In this document: piece after piece, positions 1 to 6,610 of the stretch
How the letters are laid out: every line of letters starts with the position of its first letter
How positions within the stretch are numbered: position 1 is the stretch's first letter
Assembly: GCA_905214855.1 (NCBI GenBank)
Contig: CAJMNU010000013.1
Location: 1-24,751 of the forward strand
Direction: 5' to 3'
DNA length: 24,751 nucleotides
DNA from: an uncultured bacterium
Lineage (GTDB): Bacteria; Bacillota; Clostridia; Lachnospirales; Lachnospiraceae
Made by a program: the position numbers and the translations under genes
Notes under the pieces: generated by a model
Seen by the model: the letters and a program-made list of their open reading frames with translations, nothing else
Databases searched by the model: none
Told to the model about the DNA's origin: nothing

Positions 1-54
1 TAGAGCACTTGACTTTTAATCAAGTTGTCCGGGGTTCGAGTCCCCGGTGTCTCA
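1..54 (+). tRNA. tRNA-Lys (anticodon TTT), 3' part
   Basis: The window opens inside a tRNA. The anticodon arm is at 8-24: stem CTTGA/TCAAG around loop CTTTTAA, with anticodon TTT at 15-17, which reads lysine codons. The T arm follows, with stem CCGGG/CCCGG around TTCGAGT. The 3' acceptor strand is TGTCTC with discriminator A at 54. No CCA is encoded. The 5' acceptor strand and most of the D arm lie outside the window. Confidence 0.95.
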
Positions 55-69
55 GTCGTAAGAAGTATA

Positions 70-111
70 GCGGAAATTCCTTATAAGATAAGGAGTTGAC
101 GCTTTTTTTTT
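70..111 (+). terminator. Rho-independent terminator of the tRNA transcript
   Basis: The inner stem AATTCCTTAT (75-84) pairs with ATAAGGAGTT (88-97) around a three-base loop. GCG (70-72) can also pair with CGC (100-102). A run of nine T follows at 103-111. It lies 16 bases after the tRNA and ends that transcription unit. Confidence 0.88.
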
Positions 112-173
112 ACTATAAAGCTGGTATTGGATGTTATGATAAATGGGGAGTCGGATGACAATTGGATTCTTCC

Positions 174-201
174 TTGACAGATTAGATAAAGCCTGTAAAA
201 T
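174..201 (+). promoter_or_regulatory. SigA-type promoter for the pectin-esterase gene
   Basis: A perfect -35 box TTGACA (174-179) and a -10 box TAAAAT (196-201) are separated by 16 bases. The predicted transcription start is near 208, giving a leader of about 130 bases before the start codon at 337. It is the only good promoter between the tRNA terminator and the gene. Confidence 0.65.
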
Positions 202-336
202 GAATAGCAGAGGGAATTTGCTTCCATTCGCTTTGGCGTGCAGGAAGTTTACAAGAGCTGGAAAGGCAAGCTGTATAAAACGAGGTTAGGGATGAAAAGT
301 CATTCCTTTAATACCGAATTTACAGGAGGAAAAAAG

Positions 337-1974
337 ATGAGAACAATTTTTTGGGCAGGAGATTCAACTGTACAGGAAAATAAGATTGCAACATATCCGC
401 AGTCAGGAATCGGGCAGGGATTTTTGCTCTATACCAGCGAAGGAGTATGTGTAAAGAATTATGCAAGAAATGGAAGAAGCACCAAAAGTTTCTTGGATGA
501 AGGTCGTTTTTTACCAATCATGGAGCAGATGAAAGCAGGGGATATTCTGTTCATTCAGTTTGGTCATAATGATGAAAAAGAAGATGTGGCACGTCATACA
601 GAACCATTTGGGACATATCAGCAGAATTTGGCTTATATGATCCATGCTGCAAAGCAGAACGGAGCATTTCCTGTTCTGATCACGCCGCTTTCACGCAGAG
701 CATTTGATGAATCTGGAAAAGTGAAAGAGACTCATGCACCATATCCACAGGCGATGAAAGAATTGGCACAAAGAGAACAGATTCCATGTATTGATCTTTG
801 TGAGATCAGTCGTCATGAATTAGAAGAGATGGGAGAGGAAGCCAGCAAAGTATATTTTATGAATTTTCCGGGCGGAATATATAGCAGATATCCGGCTGGC
901 AAGGAAGATAACACTCATCAAAGATATGAAGGGGCAATGCATTGGGCAGGTGTGATCGCAAGAGAACTTAGAAAACTTCCAGAACCATATTGCAGTCTGG
1001 TAGTAAAGGAAGAACCACTCTTAACCGTTGCAAAAGATGGAAGTGGAATGTTTGAAACGATTCAGGAAGCCTTGGATGCTGCAAAAGCATTTCGTGGAGA
1101 TGATGTTCCAGTCCATATCTGTATTGGAGAAGGAGTCTATGAAGAACGTCTGGAGATCCATCAGGGAAGCCTGATATTAGAAGGTGCTGGGGAAAAGAAG
1201 ACGGTGATCACACATGGAGACTATGCGAATGAGATTCTGCCAAATGGAGAGAACAGAGGAACATTCAGGACACAGACAGTATTTATTGATGCAGACTGTG
1301 TAACATTAAAAAATCTGACAGTGGAGAATTCTGCGGGTCATGGAAGCGATGTAGGACAGGCACTTGCTCTGTATGCAGATGGAGACAGACTTTGTTTCGA
1401 GAATTGCCGTTTTTTAGGGCATCAGGATACTATTTTTAATGCTCCGCTGCCTCCTGCTGTTCTTCAAAAGAATGGATTCCGTGGACCTAAAGAGAATGCC
1501 CCAAGAAGAGATGGTCGTCATTATTTCAAAAACTGTTATGTTGAGGGAGAAGTTGATTTTATTTTTGGTGGAGCTACGGTTTTGTTTGAAGATTGTGAAC
1601 TGTTTTCTATCAATGCAGGAAAGCCGATCAACGGTTATGTGACGGCGGCCTCTACTCCAGAAGGTAAAGAATTTGGATATGTGTTTAAGCACTGCCGTTT
1701 GACAAGTGATTGTCCTGCTGAGTCAGTGTATTTGGGAAGACCTTGGAGAAATTATGCTAAGACGGTATTTATTCAGTGTGAGATCGGTCCTCATATTGTC
1801 AAAGAAGGATGGCATGACTGGAATAAAGAGGATGCAAGAAATACAACATTCTATGCAGAGTATCAAAATACAGGAGAGGGTGCAGCACCTGCTTCTCAGA
1901 GGGCAGGTTGGACTCATGAATTGACTGAGGAAGAGGCAAAGCAGTATACAAGAGAACGTATCTTGGGATTTTAA
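337..1974 (+). CDS. Two-domain pectin esterase: SGNH (CE12-like) esterase fused to CE8 pectin methylesterase
   Basis: Predicted to remove acetyl and methyl ester groups from pectin fragments. The protein has 545 residues. The N-terminal half (about 1-215) is an SGNH/GDSL hydrolase of the rhamnogalacturonan-acetylesterase type: GDST at 8-11 with nucleophile Ser10, GHND at 76-79, and Asp191/His194 in DNTH. The C-terminal half (about 225-530) is a pectin methylesterase: entry motif around VAKDGSG (231-237), GHQD with Asp364, VDFIFG with Asp407, and LGRPW with Arg468 and Trp470. All expected catalytic residues are present. ATG 337 has an AGGAGG seven bases upstream; an in-frame GTG at 238 lacks such support. 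There is no signal peptide, so it should act in the cytoplasm on imported oligosaccharides. It stands alone behind its own promoter, with no transporter or lyase gene beside it in the window. Family assignment is firm; the exact substrate is inferred. Confidence 0.92.
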   Translation: MRTIFWAGDSTVQENKIATYPQSGIGQGFLLYTSEGVCVKNYARNGRSTKSFLDEGRFLPIMEQMKAGDILFIQFGHNDEKEDVARHTEPFGTYQQNLAYMIHAAKQNGAFPVLITPLSRRAFDESGKVKETHAPYPQAMKELAQREQIPCIDLCEISRHELEEMGEEASKVYFMNFPGGIYSRYPAGKEDNTHQRYEGAMHWAGVIARELRKLPEPYCSLVVKEEPLLTVAKDGSGMFETIQEALDAAKAFRGDDVPVHICIGEGVYEERLEIHQGSLILEGAGEKKTVITHGDYANEILPNGENRGTFRTQTVFIDADCVTLKNLTVENSAGHGSDVGQALALYADGDRLCFENCRFLGHQDTIFNAPLPPAVLQKNGFRGPKENAPRRDGRHYFKNCYVEGEVDFIFGGATVLFEDCELFSINAGKPINGYVTAASTPEGKEFGYVFKHCRLTSDCPAESVYLGRPWRNYAKTVFIQCEIGPHIVKEGWHDWNKEDARNTTFYAEYQNTGEGAAPASQRAGWTHELTEEEAKQYTRERILGF

Positions 1975-1993
1975 GACATCAGGAGTACGAAAT

Positions 1994-2056
1994 CCCTGAC
2001 TTTTATCCAATGTATCGTAGAAACGCATTAGTTGTGGGGAGTGTCAAAAGTCGGGG
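1994..2056 (+). promoter_or_regulatory. Structured leader upstream of fchA-folD (candidate cis-regulatory RNA)
   Basis: CCCTGACTTTT (1994-2004) pairs along its whole length with AAAAGTCGGGG (2046-2056), with one T-G pair. Inside the 41-base loop, AATG/CATT and CGT/ACG form a nested hairpin with loop AGAA. No T run follows, so it is not a normal terminator of the pectin-esterase gene. The 3' arm contains the GGGGAG that would serve as ribosome-binding site for the small ORF at 2067. The folate-gene context brings the tetrahydrofolate riboswitch to mind, but the conserved parts of that class are not recognisable here. Confidence 0.45.
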
Positions 2057-2066
2057 AGTATATAAA

Positions 2067-2150
2067 ATGAACATGGAAGATGTAATAGACTATAGAGATA
2101 ATCCAAAAGGGGAAGATGATTGGGATGGCAGTAAGAGAGTGTGGTCTTGA
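2067..2150 (+). CDS. Possible 27-residue leader ORF overlapping the start of fchA
   Basis: An ATG at 2067 lies nine bases after GGGGAG and opens a 27-codon frame ending in TGA at 2148-2150. It runs past the fchA start codon in another frame. The peptide is acidic in the middle, has two tryptophans near its end, and matches no family I know. It may be a real leader peptide coupling translation to fchA, or a chance frame. Its ribosome-binding site would be buried by the hairpin at 1994-2056. Confidence 0.25.
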   Translation: MNMEDVIDYRDNPKGEDDWDGSKRVWS

Positions 2151-2790
2151 AGAGTTTGTAAAAGAATTATCTTCCAGCAGTCCTATACCAGGCGGAGGCG
2201 GTGCCTCTGCCCTTGCAGGAGTGTTGGGGAGCGCATTGGGGCAGATGGTCGCAAATCTGACAGTGGGAAAGAAAAAGTATGCATCTGTGGAGAGCGAGAT
2301 CTTGGAGTGTCAGAAAAAAATGGAGCAGCTTTTGGAAGAATTTTTTCAGTTGGCAGATCAGGACGAGGAAGTTTTTAAACCCCTTGCAGCAGCCTATCGT
2401 CTCCCCTCTCAGACAGAGGAAGAGAGAGTGCATAAAGAACAAGTGATGGAACAATGTTCTTATGAGGCGAGTCTTGTGCCTTTACAGGTAATGAAATGTG
2501 CCTCTGATATGCTCGATATTATGGAAATTCTGGCGGAAAAAGGAAGCAGGATGGCAGTTTCTGATGTAGGGGTTGGAGTACAGTTTATCCGAACAGCACT
2601 CAGCGGTGCAGCGATGAATGTTTTTATCAACACTGCATCTATGAAGGATAGGGGGAGAGCTGTGTTACTGAATCAAAAAGCACAGAATATGTTGGAGTGC
2701 GGAATGGTTCAGGCAGATGCGGTCTATGATAAGGTAAAAGAAACATTTGGAAATGAAAAAGATGGCATAATAAGTCAGAATAAGAAATAA
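2125..2790 (+). CDS. fchA: Methenyltetrahydrofolate cyclohydrolase (cyclodeaminase family)
   Basis: Predicted to hydrolyse 5,10-methenyl-tetrahydrofolate to 10-formyl-tetrahydrofolate in the cytoplasm. The 221-residue protein has the length and N-terminal signature of the formiminotransferase-cyclodeaminase C-domain family: SSPIPGGGGASAL near 18-30 followed by a helix ending in LTVGKKKYA (45-53). No formiminotransferase domain is attached, which fits stand-alone FchA rather than histidine degradation. The start is uncertain: ATG 2116 lies only three bases after GGGG, while ATG 2125 gives a better distance, so I chose 2125. folD follows 46 bases later and lacks cyclohydrolase residues, so the two genes probably share one job. 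A structured leader and a small overlapping ORF lie upstream. A related cyclodeaminase activity cannot be excluded. Confidence 0.85.
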   Translation: MAVRECGLEEFVKELSSSSPIPGGGGASALAGVLGSALGQMVANLTVGKKKYASVESEILECQKKMEQLLEEFFQLADQDEEVFKPLAAAYRLPSQTEEERVHKEQVMEQCSYEASLVPLQVMKCASDMLDIMEILAEKGSRMAVSDVGVGVQFIRTALSGAAMNVFINTASMKDRGRAVLLNQKAQNMLECGMVQADAVYDKVKETFGNEKDGIISQNKK

Positions 2791-2836
2791 AACAGCAGAG
2801 AATAAGACAAAGATTTGAGACAGGTGGAGGACAAGT

Positions 2837-3697
2837 ATGGTTGTGTGGAAAGGCAAAGAAGTGTCAGACAGGATTAAAATACGCATTGAAGAGGGGATGA
2901 AAAAGCTAAATGGCTATATACCAACTTTGGCAATCGTGCGTGTGGGAGAAAAGCCAGATGATATTTCCTATGAGCGAGGGGCGAGGAAAAAAGCGGAATC
3001 TATGGGGCTTTTGGTGCGTTCTTTTGCCTTTCCGGAGACGATCACAGAAGAACAGTTCTTGGATGAGTTTCAATCGATCAATGAGGATGAAAGGATAGAT
3101 GGGATACTTCTTTTAAAACCTCTTCCAAGACACATCTCAGAGAAGAAAATAGAGCAGATCCTGAATCCGTTAAAGGATTTAGATGGTATTACACCTGCAA
3201 ATATTGCGGGCGTATTTGCAGGTGAAACATCTGCTTTTGCACCATGTACTGCACAGGCGGTTATGGAGGTACTGGATTTTTATGGAGAAGCTGTTGAGGG
3301 AAAACGTGCAGTGGTGATCGGACGCAGTATGGTAGTGGGAAGACCACTTGCTATGTTACTTTTGAGAAAGAATGCTACTGTGACGATTTGCCATACAAAG
3401 ACAAAAGATCTGGAGAAAGTGTGTAAAGAAGCGGATATTTTGGTTGCAGCAGCTGGAAAAGCAAAGATGGCAGATGATCGGTTTGTGAGAGAGGGCGCAG
3501 TGGTGCTGGATGTTGGAATCCATGTGGATGAAGATGGAAAACTGTGTGGTGATGTGGATTTTGAATCAGCATCATCCAGAGCATCTGCGATAACTCCTGT
3601 TCCCGGAGGCGTAGGAACAGTGACAACAGCTGTTCTTTGTCTGCATTTGGTGCAGGCAGCTTTGAGAAAAGGAGATGAAAAATGGGAGACATTTTAA
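2837..3697 (+). CDS. folD: FolD-family methylenetetrahydrofolate dehydrogenase, cyclohydrolase residues missing
   Basis: Predicted to oxidise 5,10-methylene-tetrahydrofolate to methenyl-tetrahydrofolate with NAD(P). The 286-residue length is normal. The substrate domain covers about 1-140, and the nucleotide-binding Rossmann part carries the characteristic VVIGRSMVVGRPLA (159-172). The Asp-Gly of the folate site is kept at 116-117 (DLDG), and the C-terminal PVPGGVGTVT motif is intact. In the usual YVxxKxK motif this protein reads YERGARK (45-51), with Ala49 where the catalytic Lys (E. coli Lys54) belongs. The VQLPLP segment reads LLKPLP (92-97), with Leu93 at the conserved Gln. Both residues matter for cyclohydrolase activity in bifunctional FolD, so this copy is probably dehydrogenase only. 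AGGTGGAGG sits six bases before ATG 2837. Confidence 0.92.
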   Translation: MVVWKGKEVSDRIKIRIEEGMKKLNGYIPTLAIVRVGEKPDDISYERGARKKAESMGLLVRSFAFPETITEEQFLDEFQSINEDERIDGILLLKPLPRHISEKKIEQILNPLKDLDGITPANIAGVFAGETSAFAPCTAQAVMEVLDFYGEAVEGKRAVVIGRSMVVGRPLAMLLLRKNATVTICHTKTKDLEKVCKEADILVAAAGKAKMADDRFVREGAVVLDVGIHVDEDGKLCGDVDFESASSRASAITPVPGGVGTVTTAVLCLHLVQAALRKGDEKWETF

Positions 3698-4371
3698 ATT
3701 ACTATGTAAAATTGGTTGATTTTATGGCAAATATGATGGGAGAAGATTGTGAGGTTGTCTTACAGGACTGCCGCAAGCAGTCTCAGTCCATTGTTGCAAT
3801 ATCAAATGGTCATATCAGTGGGCGTTCCGTGGGTGCTCCTCTGACAGATTATGGTTTAAAGATCATTGCAGATGGTCATTGGAAGACAAGAGACTGGGAT
3901 GTCAATTATCAGGGAAGGACTCAGAGTGGAAAAACCTTGATATGTTCCACTTTTTTTATCAAGGAAAAGAATGAATTGGTAGGGATGCTCTGTTTTAACA
4001 GTGATCCTTCCCGTTATATTCAAATGAGCAGAGAGTTGCTTAAAATGGGCGGTATCACTTGGGATACCAATCTTCCAGAGGATAAGGAAATCCGAACAAT
4101 GGAACGATTTGCCAATAGTGTGCCGGACATGATCTATGGTGCTGCAGATGAGACGTTTGGAATTGGCAATTATGTGCGGATCGATCACTTAAATCAAGAC
4201 GAAAGGCTTCGCCTATTAGAAAATCTTGAGGAAAAGGGTGTATTTCAATTAAAGGGAGCAGTCAGTGAAGTTGCCTCTCATCTGGGATGCTCAGAAGCTA
4301 GCATGTACCGCTATCTTTCAAAGATTGCCAAGATGAAAAAAGAGAGACAGAAAGAAAAAGAATATTTGTAA
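3682..4371 (+). CDS. YheO-type PAS-like transcriptional regulator
   Basis: Likely a cytoplasmic DNA-binding regulator. The 229-residue protein has an N-terminal YheO-like sensor domain (about 1-115) with the typical run NGHISGRSVGAPLTDYGL (43-60). A C-terminal helix-turn-helix (about 185-217) includes a recognition-helix region around GCSEASMYRYLSKI. This arrangement matches the YheO/DauR group. The gene begins inside the last 16 bases of folD, with AAGGAGA about seven bases before its ATG, so it is translated from the same mRNA and probably coupled to folD. That suggests a role in one-carbon metabolism or autoregulation of this operon. The ligand is unknown. A terminator follows within ten bases. 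Confidence 0.85.
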   Translation: MGDILNYYVKLVDFMANMMGEDCEVVLQDCRKQSQSIVAISNGHISGRSVGAPLTDYGLKIIADGHWKTRDWDVNYQGRTQSGKTLICSTFFIKEKNELVGMLCFNSDPSRYIQMSRELLKMGGITWDTNLPEDKEIRTMERFANSVPDMIYGAADETFGIGNYVRIDHLNQDERLRLLENLEEKGVFQLKGAVSEVASHLGCSEASMYRYLSKIAKMKKERQKEKEYL

Positions 4372-4377
4372 GAAAAT

Positions 4378-4424
4378 AACTCCTTTTCAGGATGATGGAT
4401 ATGTCACCTGTAAGGGGTTTTTTA
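4378..4424 (+). terminator. Rho-independent terminator of the fchA-folD-regulator unit
   Basis: ACTCCTTTTCAGG pairs with CCTGTAAGGGGT with one mismatch and a few G-T pairs, around a loop of about 15 bases. A run of six T begins at 4418. It lies just after the regulator stop codon. Confidence 0.8.
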
Positions 4425-4604
4425 TTGCCTGAAAATACAAGATGTGAATATTTCCTTTTTACCACATAGATTTGATAGGAGCGCCGTATAAATACGAAAA
4501 TGGAGGAGATACTGAATATCAGATCTTTTAAAAGAAGGACTGGAAAAAGAAAATAACAGATCTGTATATTACATGGGGAAACATGTGTGAGAGGGGAATA
4601 GAAT

Positions 4605-5030
4605 ATGGCAGGATGGATAATTGCATTGATTTCAGGGGCATTGATGAGTCTTCAGGGGATTTTTAATACAGAGGTGACAAAACAGACCAGTATTTGGGTA
4701 TCAGCGGGATGGGTACAGCTTACCGCTTTTTTGACATGTCTGATCTTTTGGCTGTCTGGGGATCGGGAATCTATATCGGCTCTTTTTACTGTACGTCCTG
4801 TTTACCTGCTGGTGGGAGGGGTCATGGGGGCTTTTATTACCTGGACTGTGATTAAGAGCATGGCTGCATTAAAACCGGCACAGGCAACACTGATCATTGT
4901 GGTGGCGCAGATCTTAGTATCTTATCTTGTAGAAGTGATGGGGCTTTTTGGCGTGGAGCGGGAAGGATTCCAGTGGAAAAAGGTGTTAGGGGCAGCTGTG
5001 GCAATTCTGGGAATTTTTATTTTTAAATAA
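4605..5030 (+). CDS. YdcZ-family small multidrug/metabolite transporter
   Basis: An inner-membrane protein of 141 residues with five hydrophobic segments, at about 4-20, 32-52, 66-85, 93-116 and 126-141. The pattern GxxMSLQGIFN near the N terminus, the SAGWVQL segment and the ending helix GAAVAILGIFIFK fit the DMT-superfamily YdcZ group. Members of this length represent half a classical ten-helix transporter and usually work as dimers, often from paired genes. Here only one copy is present. GAGGGG lies about eight bases before ATG 4605. The 180 bases upstream hold short palindromes (TCTTTTAAAAGA, ACAGATCTGT, and ACATG/CATGT around a six-base loop) but no promoter or known riboswitch that I can identify. 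The substrate is unknown. Confidence 0.82.
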   Translation: MAGWIIALISGALMSLQGIFNTEVTKQTSIWVSAGWVQLTAFLTCLIFWLSGDRESISALFTVRPVYLLVGGVMGAFITWTVIKSMAALKPAQATLIIVVAQILVSYLVEVMGLFGVEREGFQWKKVLGAAVAILGIFIFK

Positions 5031-5034
5031 AGGC

Positions 5035-5063
5035 TTGTATTTGGCAAAAAGTCTGTGTAGAAT
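5035..5063 (+). promoter_or_regulatory. Weak candidate promoter for comEA
   Basis: TTGTAT (5035-5040) and TAGAAT (5058-5063) are separated by 17 bases. The -10 is close to consensus but the -35 is poor. Transcription would start near 5070, exactly where the two leader hairpins of comEA begin. Confidence 0.3.
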
Positions 5064-5070
5064 AAAAGAT

Positions 5071-5106
5071 ACAGAACGGAATCTGTTTCCTGCAAAAAGC
5101 AGGAGG
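5071..5106 (+). promoter_or_regulatory. Leader hairpins burying the comEA ribosome-binding site
   Basis: Two small stems follow one another. ACAGA (5071-5075) pairs with TCTGT (5082-5086). TTTCCTGC (5086-5093) pairs with GCAGGAGG (5099-5106) around an AAAAA loop. All six bases of the Shine-Dalgarno AGGAGG (5101-5106) are paired in the second stem, which would limit translation initiation at ATG 5112. Confidence 0.5.
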
Positions 5107-5111
5107 AATAA

Positions 5112-5804
5112 ATGAGATCAAAGGCGGTTAAGTGGAAGATTTGGATCATGGCAGTGCTGGCAATTGCTTTGGCATTGTGTTATGGTATGTATTGGATGTA
5201 TGAGAAAGCATACGAGATGGAAGATCAAACAGCCCAACAGAATGGGGTGTCCGAGGGGTTCGTGATGGAAACTTTTTCGGACACTTTTTTAGATATGGAA
5301 ATGGAAACGGAAGATATGGATGAGACAGTACATTTAAAAGAGGAAGAGAGTTCTGAAAAAGAAATGTACTGGGTATATGTATGTGGTGAGGTTTCTGTTC
5401 CAGGAGTGTATGAATTGACAGAAGGAAGCCGGATCAAGGATGCGATTGAATCTGCTGGTGGTTTTACAGAAAAGGCAGCCAGAGAATATTGGAATCTGGC
5501 ACAGAAGATAGAAGATGGAATGAAGATCGTAGTGTTGTCTAAGGAAGAAGCAGTTGCAGATCCTTATGGTATCCAGAAAGAAGGAAATATCATGAGAAGC
5601 GAGGCAGGAGATGATCGTGTCAATTTAAATCATGCAACTATGGAACAACTTCAAAAACTTCCGGGGATTGGAGCTGCAAAGGCTTCGGATATCATAGAAT
5701 ATAGAAAAGCGAATGGAGAGTTTTCGGCGATTGAGGACATTATGAATGTTCCGGGGATTAAAGAAAGTGTATTTGAGGATATCAAAGATAAGATTGTTGT
5801 ATAA
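5112..5804 (+). CDS. comEA: ComEA-type DNA-binding protein (SLBB + helix-hairpin-helix)
   Basis: Predicted membrane-anchored DNA receptor of the competence DNA-uptake machinery. The 230-residue protein has an N-terminal membrane anchor (about 9-28) and an acidic linker (about 32-84). An SLBB domain (about 85-145, with VYVCGEVSVPGVYEL) is followed by a C-terminal double helix-hairpin-helix (about 170-230) containing LPGIGAAKASDIIEYR and VPGIKESVFEDI. This is the standard ComEA layout and length. In many Firmicutes comEA lies beside comEC; here no comEC is found, and the neighbours are a transporter and a response regulator. AGGAGG lies five bases before ATG 5112 but is wholly inside a hairpin. 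It could act in DNA uptake or as a general surface DNA-binding protein. Confidence 0.88.
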   Translation: MRSKAVKWKIWIMAVLAIALALCYGMYWMYEKAYEMEDQTAQQNGVSEGFVMETFSDTFLDMEMETEDMDETVHLKEEESSEKEMYWVYVCGEVSVPGVYELTEGSRIKDAIESAGGFTEKAAREYWNLAQKIEDGMKIVVLSKEEAVADPYGIQKEGNIMRSEAGDDRVNLNHATMEQLQKLPGIGAAKASDIIEYRKANGEFSAIEDIMNVPGIKESVFEDIKDKIVV

Positions 5805-5821
5805 ATTTGCCCGAATGGGCA

Positions 5822-5830
5822 TGTTAAAAT
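5822..5830 (+). promoter_or_regulatory. Possible extended -10 promoter for the response regulator
   Basis: TG-T-TAAAAT at 5822-5830 has the form of an extended -10 element, just after a small GCCC/GGGC hairpin (5809-5820) behind comEA. No convincing -35 is visible. Transcription would start near 5837, about 30 bases before the start codon at 5868. Confidence 0.28.
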
Positions 5831-5867
5831 GAATGATAGTTATAATTACATAGATAGAGGTGGAAAG

Positions 5868-6581
5868 ATGGCAAAGATTTTGGTAGTGGATGATGAGAAA
5901 TTGATTGTGAAAGGAATTCGTTTCAGTCTGGAACAGGATGGAATGGAGGTAGATTGTGCCTATGATGGAGAGGAAGCTATCGAACTGGCAAGGCAGACGG
6001 AGTATGATGTCGTACTTTTGGATGTAATGCTTCCAAAGTTTGACGGATTTCAGGTTTGCCAGACGATCCGTGAGTTCTCAGAGATGCCGATCATTATGCT
6101 GACAGCAAAGGGTACAGATATGGATAAAATTTTGGGTTTGGAGTATGGAGCAGATGATTATATTACCAAACCATTTAATATTTTAGAGGTTAAGGCCAGG
6201 ATCAAGGCGATTATGCGACGTAATTCTAAGAAAGAAAAGCATGGAGGAAAGCAGGAAACAGAAACAAAAATGATTGTTTCAGGAAATTTAAAATTGGATG
6301 TAGAGAGCAGGAGAGTGTTCATTGATGCAAAGGAGATCAACTTGACAGCAAAAGAATTTGATCTTTTAGAACTTTTGGTCACACATCCAAATAAAGTGTA
6401 CAGCAGAGAAAAATTGTTGGCTTTGGTTTGGGGAAATAAGGCAACAGAATCTGGAGATGTGAGAACAGTTGATGTTCATGTGCGACGTTTGCGTGAGAAA
6501 ATCGAGCCAAGCCCAAGCGATCCGATCTATGTGTTTACCAAATGGGGAGTTGGTTATTACTATAGAGAAAAAGCAGTGTAA
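5868..6581 (+). CDS. OmpR/PhoB-family response regulator (orphan)
   Basis: A two-component transcription factor of 237 residues. The receiver domain (1 to about 120) has the acidic pair Asp8/Asp9, the phospho-acceptor Asp52 in LLDVMLPKFDG, Thr79 and Lys101 (DDYITKPF). The C-terminal winged-helix domain (about 140-237) begins at GNLKLDVESRRVFI and includes LTAKEFDLLELLVTHP and the usual RTVDVHVRRLREKI. All phosphorylation residues are intact. ATG 5868 is preceded by AGAGGTGG; the longer in-frame start at 5829 has no such site. No histidine-kinase gene is adjacent on either side, so its partner must lie elsewhere. Targets are unknown. Confidence 0.92.
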   Translation: MAKILVVDDEKLIVKGIRFSLEQDGMEVDCAYDGEEAIELARQTEYDVVLLDVMLPKFDGFQVCQTIREFSEMPIIMLTAKGTDMDKILGLEYGADDYITKPFNILEVKARIKAIMRRNSKKEKHGGKQETETKMIVSGNLKLDVESRRVFIDAKEINLTAKEFDLLELLVTHPNKVYSREKLLALVWGNKATESGDVRTVDVHVRRLREKIEPSPSDPIYVFTKWGVGYYYREKAV

Positions 6582-6610
6582 AATAGACTGGCTAAAGAGA
6601 GGAAAGGGAT

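Noticed and set aside
238..336. Longer reading of the pectin esterase from GTG 238
   Set aside because: The extra 33 residues lack a signal peptide or family similarity, and AGGAGG is correctly placed only for ATG 337.
1..336. Integration site of a mobile island at tRNA-Lys
   Set aside because: No integrase, no direct repeat of the tRNA 3' end elsewhere in the window, and the tRNA is followed by its own terminator.
1414..1692. Antisense ORFs inside the pectin esterase and other genes
   Set aside because: They overlap strongly supported genes, have no ribosome-binding sites and show biased composition typical of shadow frames.
1975..2115. Tetrahydrofolate riboswitch before fchA-folD
   Set aside because: The gene context fits and GGGGAGTGTC vaguely resembles a loop of that class, but the conserved GAGUAG...UUAAGUG core and the GCAUC-GCUC ending are not present.
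4488..4494. TATAAAT as a -10 box for the YdcZ-type gene
   Set aside because: No acceptable -35 lies 16-18 bases upstream; the nearest T-rich hexamer is more than 20 bases away.
4500..4556. 18-codon ORF before the YdcZ-type gene
   Set aside because: No ribosome-binding site, a short basic peptide without any recognisable feature, and ordinary chance length.
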